Shown here: positions 45,613 through 57,340 of the stretch, in pieces
How positions within the stretch are numbered: the first letter of the stretch is position 1
Layout: every line of letters starts with the position of its first letter
From: Theropithecus gelada
Lineage: Eukaryota; Chordata; Mammalia; Primates; Cercopithecidae
Reading direction: 5' to 3'
NCBI RefSeq assembly: GCF_003255815.1
Contig: NC_037682.1
Span: 10,353,121-10,417,120 of the forward strand
Length of the DNA stretch: 64,000 nucleotides
The notes under the pieces: generated by a model
What the model saw: only the letters and a program-made list of their open reading frames with translations
Told to the model about the DNA's origin: nothing
Database searches by the model: none
Position numbers and translations under genes: made by a program

Positions 45613-48600
45613 ACTTCTCAGGAAGCCAAAGCGGGAGGATCACTTGAGACCCAATCTCGGCAACGTAGCAAAACTCCATCTCTAAAAAATTTTTAAAGAA
45701 TTAGCCAGGCTTGTGGCACATGCCTGTAGTCCCAGCTACTCAGAAAGCTAAGGCAGGAAGATTGCTTGAGCCCAGGAGTTCAAGGTTGCAGTGAGCTATG
45801 ATCGCACCACTGCACTCTAGTCTGGGTGACAGAGCGAGACCCCATCTCTAAAAATAAAAAAAGAAAGATAAAAATATAAATTTGGTTCTATTAAAATTAA
45901 GAGCTGCTGTTTATCAAAAGAAACCATTCAGACAATTAAAAGGCAAAGCACAGAGGGGGAAAATATATTCACAATGTATTTATCTGGCAAAGTGCTCATA
46001 TCCAGAATGTATAAAGAACTCCTACAAATCAATAAGAAAAAGACAAATGACTCAATATGACAATTGTCAAAATATTCGAACAGAAACCTCACAAAGCAGC
46101 ATATCCAGATGGCTAATAGCCATATGAAAAGGGACTCAACTTTATTAGTCATCAGGGAAATGTAAATTAAAGCCACATGGAAAGCAGATCAGTGGTGGTT
46201 GGGGGTTAGTGTGGGAGGAGGAATGACTGCAAATGGGCATTGTGCCGTCAGTGCTTGTCTGGGGCAGTGGAAATGTTTTAAGACTGGATTGTGGTGATGG
46301 TTGCACAACCATACACGTTTGTTAACAAATAAGCTGATCCAGGCATGGTGGCTCATGTGGGTGGATCACAAGGTCAGGAGTTCAAGACCAGCCTGGCCAA
46401 AACGGTGAAACCTGGTCTGTACTAAAAATACAAAAATTAGCCGGGTGTGGTGGCACATGCCTGTAGTCCCAGCTACTCGGGAGGCTGAGGCAGAATAATT
46501 GCTTGAACTTGGGAGGCGGAGGTTGTAGGGAGCCAAGACTGCACCATTGCACTCCAGCCTGGGCAACAGAGTGAGACTCCATCTCAAAAATAAATAAATA
46601 AATAAATAAATAATCAAGCTGAATGGTTACAATGGCTGGAGTGTAGTGGCATGATCTCAGCTCACTGCAACCACCACTCTCTAGGTTCAAGCAATTCTCC
46701 CGCCTCAGCCTCCCAAGTAGCTGGGATTATAGGCGCTTACCACCACGCCTGGCTAATTTTTGTATTTTTAGTAGAGACGGGATTTCACCATGTTGGCCAG
46801 GCTGGTCTCAAACTCCTGACCTCAGGTGATCCGCCCACCTCGGCCTCCCAAAGTGCTGGGATTACAGGTGTGAGCCACCATGCCCAGCCTTCAGTGGGTG
46901 ATTTTTATGGTATGTACGTTCTACCTCAATGAAACTGTTTTTTTTTGTTGTTTTTTTTTTTTTTTTTTTTTTTTTTTTNNGAGTAGCTGGGACTACAGGC
47001 GCCCGCCACCGCGCCCGGCTAATTTTTGTATTTTTTTAGTAGAGACGGGGTTTCACCATGTTAGTCAGGATGGTCTCGATCTCCTGACCTCGTGATCCGC
47101 CCGTCTCGGCCTCCCAAAGTGCTGTGATTACAGGCGTGAGCCACCGCGCCCGGCCAATGAAACTGTTTAAACAAAATTATATGAGATACCATTACATACC
47201 TATCTGAATGGCTACAATGGAAAAATAGAAAATACCAAGCACTGGTGAGTTGTGGAGCAACTGAAACGCTCATCCACTCTTGGTGGGAGTGTAAATTGGT
47301 ACAATCACTTAGTTGTTTGTTTGTTTTGAGACAGAGTCTCACTCTGTCACCAGGCTGTAGTACAGTGGCTTAATCTTAGGATCTCAGCTCACTGCAGTCT
47401 CCAGCTCCCAGGAAGAAGCGATTCTCACGCCTCAGCCTCCTGAGTAGCCGGGATTACAGGCATGTGCCACCAAGCCCACCTAATTTTTTCTATTTTTAGT
47501 AGAGACGGGGTTTCACTGTGTTGGCCAGGCTGGTCTCAAACTCCTGGCCTCAAGTGATCTGCCCACCTCAGACTCCCAAAGTTATGGGATTACAGGCGTG
47601 AGCGCCGCACCTGGCCTGGTGCACTTCAAAAAGCTATTTAATGGTATCTACCACAGTTCAACTCATGCATGTCCTATACCACAGAGTATAAACATGTTCG
47701 CCAAGATACATAGCTTGAAATGTTCATAGCATCTCTATTCATAACAGCCCTAATCTGGAAATTGTACAATGTCCATCGACAGTAAAATGGATAAATTAAT
47801 TGTGGCATTTGACATAATGAAATGTTATACAACGATGAGAATTTAAGATGATGATATATGCAATATGGATGAATCATACAAACATAATGCTGAAAGAAGC
47901 CAGGTGCAAAAAGAGTACAGACTGTGTGACTCCATGATGTAAATTTCACAGACAGAACCAATCTAAGATGTTAGAAGCAAAGTTAGTGGTTACTTCCTGT
48001 GGGAACTATTGCCTAGAAGGAGTGTAAGGGGGCTTCTGGGCCTAGTAAAATTCTGTTGCTTGATACGTAAATTATATTTGTGCATTTTTCTTTTTTTTTC
48101 TTTTTTTTTTTTTTGAGACAGAGTCTCGCTTCGTCACCCAGGCTGGAGTGTAGTGGCGCGATCTCGGCTCACTGCAAGCTCCGCCTCCCAGGTTCACACC
48201 ATTCTCCTGCCTCAGCCTCCCAAGTAGCTGGGACTACAGGTGCCCACCCCCATACCCGGCTAACTTTTTGTATTTTTAGTAGAGATGGGGTTTCACCGTG
48301 TTAGCCAGGATGGTCTCAATCTCCTGACCTCGTGATCCTCCTGCCTCAGCCTCCCAAAGTGCTGGGATTACAGGCATGAGCCACCGATTTGTGCATTTTT
48401 CTAAATGTATGTTACATTTAAAAAGAAAGTGTGGCCGGGCGCGGTGGCTCATGCCTGTAATCCCAGCACTTTGGGAGGCTGAGGCGGGCAGATCACGAGG
48501 TCAGGAGATTGAGACCATCCTGGTGAACATGGTGAAACCCCATCTCTACTAGAAAGACAAAAAAATTAGCCAGGTGTGGTGGCGGGCGCCTGTAGTCCCA

Positions 48601-51600
48601 GCTGCTCTGGAGGCTGAGGCAGGAGAATGGTGTGAACTCGGGAGGGGAGGAGGAGCTTGCAGTGAGCCAAGATCGTGCCACTGCACTCCAGCCTGGGCGA
48701 CAGAGCAAGACTCTGTCTCAAAAAAAAAAAAAAGAAAGAAAACGCTATGGCCAGGCATGATGGCTTATGCCGGTAATCCCAGCACTATGGGATGCCAAAG
48801 CAGGGGGATCACCTGAGGTCAGGAGTTCGAGACCAGCTTGGCCAACACGGTGAAACCCCATCTCTACTCAAAATGCAAAAATAAATTAGCTGGGCATGGT
48901 GGCGGCAGGCATCTGTAATCCCAGCTATGTGGGAGGCTGAGGCAGGAGAATCACTTAAACCCAGGAGGTGGAGGTTGCGGTAAGCCGAGATCACGCCATT
49001 GCACTCCAGCCTGGGCAACAAGAATGAAACTCCCTCTCAAAAAACAACAACAACAACAAAAAGCCCTATAAAGGAACACTCAAAAAACAAGACCTCTTGG
49101 AACTTAAAAACATAGTTAGAGAAATTAAAAATTCAATAGGTGTTTTAGAGTGTAAGTTGAGGAGGTCTCCAAAGAGTAGAACACAGAAAGAAAAAGAACC
49201 GAAAAATAAGAAAGAAAAGAAAAGTTTCGGCCGTGTGTGGTGGCTCACGCCTGTAATCCCAGCACTTTGGGAGGTTGAGGTGGGTGGATCACCTGAGGTC
49301 AGGAGCTCAAGATCAGCCTGGCTAACATGGTGAAATCCCGTCTCTACTAAAAATACACAAAATTAGCCAGGCATGGTGGTGGGCTCCTGTAATCCCAGCT
49401 ACTAGGGAGGCTGAGGCAGGAGAATTGCTTGAATCTGGGAGGCGGAGGTTGCAGTGAGCCAAGATCACACCATTGCATTCTATCCTGGGCAACAAGAGCA
49501 AGACTCCACCTCAACAACAAAAATAAATAAATAAATAAAATTAGGGGGGCGTGGTGGCGTGTGCCTGCAATCCCAGCTACTTGGGAGGCTGAAGCAGGAG
49601 ATCGCCTGAACCCAGGAGGCGGAGGTTGCACTGAGCTGAGATCGCGCCATTGTACTCCAGCCTGGGCAACAAGAGTAAAACTTGTCTCAAAAGAAAAGAA
49701 AAGAAAAAGGCAATTATGAACTTCAAAAACATTTGAGCAAAAAAGGAAAAAATAATCATAGTTACTCTGTGGCTTAACTAGGAACACTATTTATATATGT
49801 TACTATTTACAGCCATATCACATTGTTTTAACCAAAGACTATAGATACTACTCACTTAGAAAGATGCAAGGAAATGTGTGTATTGTGTGGGCAGGGAAGA
49901 GAATGTAAGACGGTGAAACCTTCTCGCAAAGTCAATAGATAATGTGTGAAATGGCAAAACAAAGAGGTGGAAATATGTCATAGAGAGGAAAACACTAGAG
50001 AAAAAGGCACAGCCTGCCGGACGCAGTGGCTCACGCCTGTAACCCCAGCTACTCGGGAGGCTGAGGCAGGAGAATCGCTTGAACCCAGGAGGTGGAGGTT
50101 GTGGTGATCTGAGATCACGTGATTGCACTCCAGCCTGGGCAACAAGAGCAAAACTCTGTCTCAAAAAAAAATAAAAATAGGCCGGGCACGGTGGCTCACG
50201 CCTGTAATCCCAGCACTTTGGGAGGCCGAGGCGGGCGGATCACAAGGTCAGGAGTTCGAGACCACAGTGAAACCCCGTCTCTACTAAAAATACAAAAAAA
50301 TTAGCCGGGCGCAGTGGCGGGCGCCTGTAGTCCCAGCTACTTGGGAGGCTGAGGCAGGAGAATGGCAGGAACCCAGGAGGCGGAGCTTGCAGTGAGCCGA
50401 GATCGCGCCACTGCACTCCAGCCAGGGGAACAGAGCGAGACTCTGTCTCAAAAAAAAAAATAAATAAAAATAAAAATAAAAATAGGCCGGGCGCAGTGGC
50501 TCACTCCTATAACCCCAGAACTTTGGGAGGCCGAGGCAGGTGGATCACCTGAGGTCAGGAGTTCGAGACCAGCCTGACCAATATGGTGAAACTCCATCTC
50601 TACTAAAAAAATACAAACATTAGCCAGGCGTGGTGGTGGGCGCCCACCTGTAATCCCAGCTACTCAGGAGGCTGAGACAGGAGAATTGCTTGAACCCAGG
50701 AGGAGGAGGTTGCAGTGAGCCGAGATCACGCCACTGCACTCTAGCCTGGGCAGCAGATCAAGACTCCATCTCAAAAAAAAAAAAAAAAAAAATAGCCAGG
50801 TATAGTACATGCCTGTAGTCCCTCCCAAGCTACTCAAGGAGCCGAGGCTGAAGGATCACATGAGCCTGGGAGGTCCAGGCTGCAGTTAGCTGGGATCACA
50901 CTACTGCCCTCCAGTCTGGGCAGGCGACAGAGCAAGACTCTGTCTCAAAAAATAAAAATAAAAAAATATATAAATAAATAAAGCTTAGGGGAGAGCCATC
51001 TGAGCTGGATATATCAACTGGGAGAGAGTGTGGAGATGGTATTGAAATCTACAAGACTGGAGATGACTGAGAGAGTGAGGGGAGAGAGCAGAGGCCCAGG
51101 GCGGAGCCTGGGCAGAGCCTGGGGCTCGCCAACACCGAGGGGCTGTGGAGAGGAGGAGGGAGAGTCACAGAGCCTGGCAGAGTGGCCTGGGGAGAGGCCA
51201 CCCCCCAAGCAAGTGGACAGGAGGCTTCAGGAGGAAGCTATTCCGGAGGAGTGGTCAGGGTGGTGTCTATGTCACAAGTAAGTGGTCAAGTAAGAAGCAA
51301 GTAGGACATGGCCAGGGGACAGACAGCCTGGAGGCGTGGCCACCTCAGCAGATGCGCTTCTCACGTGTGGATGGTGACAAAAGATACCGAATAGCTGTGG
51401 CCAAGGAGTGAGAGGGAGTCGAACAGCACCCAGAGGAAGCTCAGAAGCAAGAAGTGGGATTCTGCGGCGCAAGTGTTCAAACAACTACGATGTTTTGCAG
51501 AGAAGTGGGGCAGAGAGGCGGGGCCTATGGGTAGAAAGAGCAACCTGTGGGCTTCTGGGAGGTTTTTGAGATGCGCATGAAGCACATTCCATGGAGCCCT

Positions 51601-54600
51601 TTGCATGGAGCATTTTGCTTGGAGCATGTTGGTTGCCAATGGAGGAAAGGAGGAAGAGTGGACAGGGCACAGAGGGGCCACCCTGCAAAGCTTCCTTCCT
51701 CACCCACCCCCAGGTCCTGCAGTCCCAAATGCTGCCCCCTCCAGGAAGCCTTCCCAGAGCTCCCAGGCCTGGGCCTCTCCCACCTGAGCCCCAGACTTCT
51801 CAGGGATCTGTCTACACACTGTCTACGAGGATCTGTGGGTCTTAGCTTCCTCCTTGACGGCTCCCTGGGAAACAGGCACTGAGACTTATTGGTCTCCATC
51901 TGCTTCAGCATCTGCCCGGGACCCAGGATCTGGCCCGATGCTGAGGTGCGTAGATGAGTTTCAGTGCGTGTTTGTGGGGTCAGTAAACAAAGGTGTGGAT
52001 GGACAAACGAGCAGAAGGACAGGCCACTACAAGTCACTAACATCCCAGAGCCCATACCCCAGGCCCTAGGTCTCCATGTCTCATGGACTTGAGGCCTGCT
52101 TTCTCCCTGCCCCGGCCCACCTTGGGATCCAAATCGAAGAAGCTGTAGTACTTGAAGCGCAGCCAGAGTACGTCCCCGGCCTTGATGCCCTGCTGCATGA
52201 GACACCGCGACGAGTCCAGCCACCTGGGCCGCAGCAGAGGCAGCAGTCAGGGCTGTGCCAGGTACGGCCCTGGGGTGGGGAGGGGGTCTGGGCTAGGGGG
52301 ACAAGCACATACACAGAAAAGGCCTGGAAACGAAGTGTGGATTTGGGGTGGGCACAGACATGGGACAGGGGGTGGATCCTGGGTGGGGGACCCCGACACA
52401 GGGGGGTGGCTCCTGGGCCCACCTGCTGTGGAGCTGGGTCTTGTCTGACAGGGAGCTGGGCCGTGGCAGACGCTGGAGCAGGAGGGGGTCAGGTGGCGGC
52501 TGGGGCCGGCTCAGCATGTGGTAGCAGGCCTCCGTCTGGGCGCTGTCCGAGAAGTGAGCGGGCATTCCCCGGAACACTGCAGGCGCCACGCCTGGAGTAC
52601 AGGTTGGGGGTCAACCAGGCCTGTCCCCCAGGGTTGGGACTCACAGGCCGGCCCCTTCCCCCATCCCCCCAGGCCCACCCCTACCTGCACTCACCCCCAG
52701 CCAGGACGACCTTGCTCAAGTCATAGAGTTCTTCCTCTGGCTCCTTCTCTTTCTTCTTCTTCTCCTTCTTCTCAGGAGCCCGGAGCAGGGACAGCTCCTC
52801 GGGGTGCCGGATGCCTGAGGGGAGCTGGGGTCTCAGCAGGGACAAGGTCCTGCTGCAACTTCCCCACCTCGCCCATGGGCGCTTGGGGCGGGTCACAGCC
52901 CTGCAGGCAGGGTGGCAACCCAGACAGCAAGGACAGCATCACCAGAGCTGGGCCTGGAAACGGGGGTACCTGCCTCTTTGCATCACCCTCGTGGGCCAGG
53001 GGGAATCAGCCGGGCAACTCACTGAGGAGGCGGCAGATGGCAGCCACGGCCTGGAAGAGGGGCTGGGAGAAGCTGGCGCGGAGGCGCAGTGCACGGCGGT
53101 TGGGCAGCCGAAGGATGACGGGCCGGTGCTGGGGCCCGAAGAAGAGGCGTGCGTCGGCCAGGATCCCGTACTTGTCCAGTGTCCAGTGGGTCTGCAGCAG
53201 CCACTGCCTCTTCTGTTCCCACCAAATGGCGTGGTCTGACCAGTCCTGCTTGCGGTCTGTGGGACACGGGGGCACATCCGGGTCCAGCCTTCCTCCCTGC
53301 TGCCCCCAACACTCAGCACAACCCCAGGATTCAGAAGCCTGGGGTGACCATTCCCCTGCCCTGCCTAAGCCAAGAGTGGGGCAGCCCGGGTGGGCCTGGG
53401 GTCTACCCCATGGTAACAGCAGCAGGGCTCTCTGCAGGCAGCCCCCCGATGGGCCTTCTAGGCTTGGCTTGTATTTCGCTTCCCAGGGGAGCTCTCCAAC
53501 CCAGAATCTGGGTGCCCCAATCTTAGCACCCCATCTCTTGCATTCCAGCCCACTGGGCTCCCTCCACATGACGCCCCCTCTGTCCTCCCATAATCTACGG
53601 TTTAATGGCCTCTGTCTTGCATTCTGGGGAGCTCCCAGAGGCACAGACTACATCCGTCTCACTGCTGTATATCCTCAGGGCCTGGATCTGTGCCTGGCCT
53701 GGAGCAGTGGGCACTCAATATTTATAGGTATTAGCTGTGTGACCTTGGACAAGCCACTTAACCTCACCGGGCCTCAGTTTCCCTGTCTGTAAGATATAAT
53801 AACCACCTTACAAACTGGGACATGGAACAATGCCTCCCATGTGGTAGGTGCAGAGTTTGTGGCAAACTCGTGCATGCACATGACGATCCATGAGTGGGCA
53901 TTGAAGTAGAGATGTGCGTCTGTCCCTTGCCAGCCAGCTGGGAACTGGAGACACAGTAATGGAAGGCACAGGTCTCCCCGCGGCCTCCCTCCAGGAGCAT
54001 GAACAGGCAGGAGGAAGCGTAGAAAAAAGGCTGCCGGAAAGCTGCTCTGGGTGCACGGCCCTTGAGAGTTTGTGAAGCCGTTTCCTGAGTTCCTCCCAAG
54101 TCCTCCCAGTGAGTTTTCTGATTCCCACTGCATCCCACCCACCTCAGCCAGCCCCTAACTCCACTGCTACACACGCCAGGCATCACCACTGCTGCCAAAC
54201 CAAGAGAAGTGCCCGTCCTCCTGTGCCTCCCCTCCCAGGCTGGGCCCTTCCCTCTTGGGTGCCCCAGCGGGGCCCTGGCTTGGTGCCACTGCCTCCCCTT
54301 CTCTTGGCTCCTTGCTCTTCTCCTGTCCTCTCTGGCCCCTTTCCTGACCTGCCCTTTACCTTGTCCTTTCCCCAGGTTCGGCCTGGGACCGTCTTCTCCT
54401 GCCTTGGCCATGTCCCCTTACTGGGTCTCCCTATTCTGTGGCTTCAGTTGCCACTTTCTGCCACAGCCCCATGCGTGGCCCTCAGCCCAGACCCACCCTG
54501 GGCCCCCAGCCAGAAACCCATGTGCTGCTGGCTGAGGGGACTGTCCACCGCCTTCCTCCCTTCCAGAACCCTTTGTTCCCCTGGCCAAGTGACTGACACT

Positions 54601-56473
54601 GGGACTGTAAGCACCACGACTCCTGGTCCTGGCTTTTGGTGCTCAGCTCAGACTCGCTGTGCACAGAGGCACCCTCTCCTCTCCAGCCCCCTACGCCACC
54701 TCTCAGGGTTGGGGGATGCGGACTCATGCCAGAGGCCCAGGCATCCTCCCTTTCTCTTCTAGCCACCACATGTGATCAATGCCAATCCCACCTCCAAAAT
54801 CCACCCTCCTTTCCGTCCTCCCTGCCCGGCCTTAGGAGGCCCTAGTGTCTCTAACCAGGACCACAGCCTCCTCAGGGCCCCACAGCCTCCAGCCCTTCGC
54901 CTTGCTGCTGACCTTAGCAGGACAGCCTCCTGCTGAGAACCCTTCGGTGGCCACCTTCCCCTCCAGAAGAAAGTCTAGATCCCTTCTGGAGGCCTTCAGG
55001 GCCGTGCAGAGCTGGCCAGGCACCATCCAGCCTCATTTCTGGTCACACTCCGGCATCCTCGCTGGCCGAGAGCCCTAATTCACAGCCCTCCGAGTCCCAC
55101 AGCCACCACCTTGCTCCTCCCTGCTGAGGCCAACTCCCAGGACTTCTCCTGGGGTTATCCCCATCCTAGGCTCGGAGCAGCCCCCTCCTCGAGCCCCAGG
55201 CCCCCATAATAGCTCCCTCTGTGTGGCAGCCGGCACGCAGCCTCCACGGGTCCGTCTCACCCGCTGCTCCAGGAGGCCAGGGACTGGCCCGGGGTGGCCA
55301 GGCTGAGCCTCAGTAGATAGAGCTGATGTGCTTAGGAGTGACAGTATCCCTACTACAGGGAACAAAGAGCTAAAGGGACTTGCCCTGGGGTGCCCAGCAG
55401 CGGGTAGCGCAGCGGAGTCTGTCTGACTCCAGGTTAAGGCCTCCTGCGTTACCCTCATGCCATGCCTTGGGGCCACCCAGATCTTCACCGCCCTGTCTCT
55501 GTTCCTCACTTCTACTCTCACAGCTGCTCCAGGCCCTGCCCCTGGCAGCTCCCCTTGCAGCCTCAGCCTTGTGGCTGGGCTACTCTGGGCCCTATCCTCT
55601 CCATAGTTGGACTGACCTCCTCCTGGGCTGCATGTGGTAGCCTGGCAGGGTCTGAGGAAGCCTCCCCGCCATCACCCACCCCCCTCCCACTGGCAGCCCA
55701 GGCCCAGGCTCTTGGCCGGGACTGTGGTGGGCCTGCCTTCCGGCTCTGCCTATCGGGGTATTCCTGCTGCCCTCTCAGGAAGGGGTAGCCCCCACTGCTG
55801 GCATGGAAGGAAGATGAGGAGCCCCTGTGTCACTGGCCCTGTGGCCCTCCATGACTGATGCCACAGGCTGCTCTGCTGTAACTTCCTGTGGGGGCAGGGC
55901 CTTCCCACCCAGGCTGGGCCTGTCACCAGTCTGCTGAGAACTTCCGCCAAGCGTAGGGAGTGTGGGGGCAGGCCCTTAGGTCACCTAGACCCCCTCAGAC
56001 CTCAGCAATGTGACTTTGGCCTTGGCCCAGGCCAGACCACTCCTTCCGCTCCTGTTGGTGGCTGAATGGGGGATCGTGGCTGGGTCTGATCTTTAGCAGA
56101 CCAGCTGGAGCAGGAGGGAGGGAGGGAAGAGGGTAGGAGGGAGAGGAAGTTGGGGAAATGTCTTTTTTGGAACCAAATGATTAAGCTAATGCCTGAGTCA
56201 CCGTGACACCATTATCGCGAGCTGAGCAGCAGGGATGGCCCGGAAGTGCCCGGAGACACCCGTGGCGGCCACCCGTGGTACTGAGTTCAGCAGGCGGGCG
56301 GCGGGACACTCACTGATCTGCTCCACAATCTTCAGGAGCACCCCGCCGATGTGCGACTCCCCAGTGACCCGCAGGGTGACCGACTCGGCCTCCGGGTCCT
56401 CCTCTCCCACAAACACCCGCAGCTCCCATGATGAGTCGATGTAGTCCCCGGAGGCTGTCTTCATCCCCGCCAT
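38040..56473 (-). CDS. FERMT3: FERMT3, kindlin-3, haematopoietic integrin activator
   Basis: Binds beta-integrin tails and, with talin, activates integrins in blood cells; human loss causes LAD-III. Exons: 56314-56473, 53023-53256, 52695-52814, 52423-52591, 52121-52223, 42122-42229, 41837-41971, 41707-41756, 41481-41605, 41193-41299, 40850-41083, 40382-40506, 38345-38486 and 38040-38219. They total 1992 nt, 663 aa, the short human isoform length from memory. ATG 56473 starts [15 protein letters not shown]. The F0 ubiquitin-like region (1-about 95) and F1 with a Lys-rich loop ([10 protein letters not shown], about 146-155) come first. F2 is split by a PH domain (about 350-455, [18 protein letters not shown]). 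F3 carries the integrin-binding Gln-Trp (595-596) in [10 protein letters not shown]. The tail is GGHEAF. All junctions are phase-consistent GT-AG. Confidence 0.98.
38937..40181 (-). mobile_element. Four consecutive antisense Alus in FERMT3 intron 13
   Basis: Head-to-tail antisense copies at 38937-39245, 39249-39570, 39572-39884 and 39886-40181. T-rich or simple repeats separate them: (TTTA)n/(TTAC)n at 39249-39288 and TTTG-type at 39572-39603. They fill most of intron 13 (38487-40381) and lie in the transcriptional orientation opposite to Alu, i.e. sense within the FERMT3 transcript. Confidence 0.92.
42460..42790 (+). mobile_element. LINE-2-like remnant
   Basis: Stretch with aggcttccctgaggaggtaa, gagtagagacaggaaggatg and gaagaggattccagagaaa, resembling the L2 consensus by memory. 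Confidence 0.6.
42848..43150 (+). mobile_element. Alu, sense, older type
   Basis: Diverged full-length sense Alu (ggtggctctcgccggtaatc) with A-rich tail aaaagaaagaaaaagaaaac. Confidence 0.88.
43573..43875 (-). mobile_element. Alu, antisense
   Basis: Antisense Alu with a 20-base T-run at left, ending ccaccgtgcctggc. Confidence 0.92.
44104..44455 (-). mobile_element. AluY, antisense, young, with 16-bp target-site duplication
   Basis: Full-length antisense AluY of the Old World monkey type. Flanked by ctccaattagtttctt at 44104-44119 and 44440-44455, a perfect 16-bp match, so the insertion is recent. Confidence 0.95.
44627..45865 (+). mobile_element. Cluster of sense Alus with an assembly gap
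   Basis: Partial sense Alu 44627-44800; full-length sense Alu 44816-45105; young sense AluY from 45112 (ggctcaagcc, ctagccgggcgaggtggcgg, monkey type) running into the gap at 45273-45567 and emerging as a 40-base A-tail at 45568-45607; older sense Alu fragment 45608-45865. Confidence 0.88.
45273..45567. other. Assembly gap (295 N) inside an AluY
   Basis: Unknown bases between the AluY left arm and a 40-base poly-A. Only about 130-150 bases of AluY should be missing, so the gap size may be estimated or may hide extra repeat sequence. Confidence 1.
46927..47168 (-). mobile_element. Young antisense AluY with 14-bp target-site duplication and a 2-base gap
   Basis: caatgaaactgttt occurs at 46927-46940 and 47155-47168. 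The Alu between them has a long T-run, then NN at 46979-46980, then resumes at gagtagctgggactacagg. About 90 bases of right-arm Alu are missing at the NN, so the two Ns mark an unsized gap. Confidence 0.92.
46979..46980. other. Assembly gap (2 N)
   Basis: Two unknown bases after a poly-T tract inside an AluY, an unsized or collapsed join. Confidence 1.
48076..48402 (-). mobile_element. Alu, antisense, with 16-bp target-site duplication
   Basis: Antisense Alu inserted in the L1M. Target-site duplication atttgtgcatttttct at 48076-48091 and 48387-48402. Confidence 0.95.
48434..49062 (+). mobile_element. Two sense Alus
   Basis: Full-length sense Alus at about 48434-48742 (AluY-like) and 48750-49062 (tail aacaacaacaacaacaaaaa). 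Confidence 0.92.
49229..49708 (+). mobile_element. Sense Alu plus partial sense Alu
   Basis: Full-length sense Alu 49230-49539 with an (AAAT)n tail, then a right-arm sense fragment 49540-49708. Confidence 0.9.
50016..50981 (+). mobile_element. Tandem series of four sense Alus
   Basis: Deleted sense Alu 50016-50178, AluY-like 50180-50485, full-length 50486-50791, partial 50793-50981. They are head to tail through their A-tails. Confidence 0.9.
53257..56313 (-). other. FERMT3 intron 2
   Basis: About 3 kb of GC-rich, mostly unique intron. A MIR-like remnant lies at about 53725-53850 (tagctgtgtgaccttggaca, cctcagtttccctgtctg). No Alu and no additional exon seen. Confidence 0.75.
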
Positions 56474-57238
56474 GGCTGCGGCTGCTGCTACAGAGAGTGG
56501 GGAAGGAGGCAAGGTGGGCAGGCCCCGGTAGGCTCCTGGGTTTGGGCAGAAGAGTTCTGTGGTGCCCTGGACACACCCAGGGGAAAGCCGTTCATGAAGG
56601 AGGGCAGGAGCGAGCCCCCAGGCCAGTATGCCCATGGTACCCTCAGACCATCTCACCAGCGCTGGCGCTTGAGCTGCGAGGGCCCTCAGAGACCATTTAG
56701 TCCAACCCGCTCCCATCCTACAGACAGGCAGACTGAGGCCGGGTAAGAAGGGGCTCACTCAGGACCACCCTGCTCGATGCCAGCCCACAGCTCACCCCCA
56801 GACCCTCAGGGGCAGCTGCCCACTCTGGCCATGGCTTTGTACCCAGGCCAGGAAATAATTCTGATCCTGGCCCACAACTCAATGCCAACATCACAAACCA
56901 GCCAAAGCCTCCCGGGGGAGGTGGAAAGTTCAGGCTGCCGCATGGCGAGAGGCAGGCTGGGCAGAGGCTGCAGGAGGATAAGGAAGAGAAGGGCCCGTGG
57001 TCCCAGTGAGGCCCGAGCTTACCTTTCCTGGCAAGGGCTGGGGGCTGCAGGTGGGCCTCAGGCTACACCCCTGAGGGCTGTGGGCTTCCTGCCCTCCTTT
57101 CTCTTTGGAGCTTCCTTCAGGGGAGCCCTTGCCTGTGCCTTATCACGAGCAGGGCGGGCTCAGCCCCTCCCCAGGGCGGGCTGGCGCTGGGTGCAGGAAG
57201 CACGCTGCCAGCCCGCAGAGGGTTCCAGGGGCCCCTAC

Positions 57239-57340
57239 CTTTGTCCCCAGAGAGCACAGGAAGCTAGGGAGAGCCGGCTGAGCGACTCAACACCGTCAAA
57301 AACGCCCCCTGCCTCATTTGGAGGGAAGCTCAGTGCAAAC
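57239..57340 (-). promoter_or_regulatory. FERMT3: Candidate FERMT3 non-coding exon 1 / promoter
   Basis: The minus strand reads gacaaag|gtagggg, a good donor with the exon ending at 57239. The coding exon has a matching acceptor at 56487 (actctctgtag|cagcag), 14 bases before the ATG. A CTTCCTGT (ETS/PU.1-like) lies at 57263-57256. There is no CpG island, fitting a tissue-restricted gene. The upstream border is a guess. Confidence 0.5.

Larger units (their letters stand above)
45866..48088 (+). mobile_element. Ancient LINE-1 (L1M) with nested Alus
   Basis: Sense L1M pieces: 45890-46178 (ORF2 3' region, e.g. atatccagaatgtataaaga, catcagggaaatgtaaat), 46179-46335 and 46890-46942 (3'UTR-like: ggtgatggttgcacaacc, tttttatggtatgta), 47169-47312 (ORF2 again: ttggtgggagtgtaaattgg), 47630-48088 (gttcatagcatctctattca, gctgaaagaagccaggtgca). 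Nested Alus: sense partial 46335-46612 with an (AAAT)n tail, antisense partial 46625-46889, antisense AluY 46941-47154, antisense 47313-47620. No open coding frame remains. Confidence 0.8.
42230..52120 (-). other. FERMT3 intron 6, 9.9 kb, repeat-dominated
   Basis: The large intron between exons 6 and 7. It contains an L2 remnant, about 22 Alu pieces of both orientations, an L1M block with nested Alus, and two gaps (itemised separately). Unique or unrecognised stretches are 43150-43570, 43876-44103, 49062-49228, 49709-50015 and 50985-52120. No exon is recognised inside it. Confidence 0.85.

Noticed and set aside
45890..48088. Possible active LINE-1 ORF2
   Set aside because: The segments are fragmented, full of stops and interrupted by Alus; it is a fossil.
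52518..53792. 424-codon + strand frame
   Set aside because: Antisense to FERMT3 exons 3 and 4; the true coding strand gives kindlin-3 with correct splice sites.
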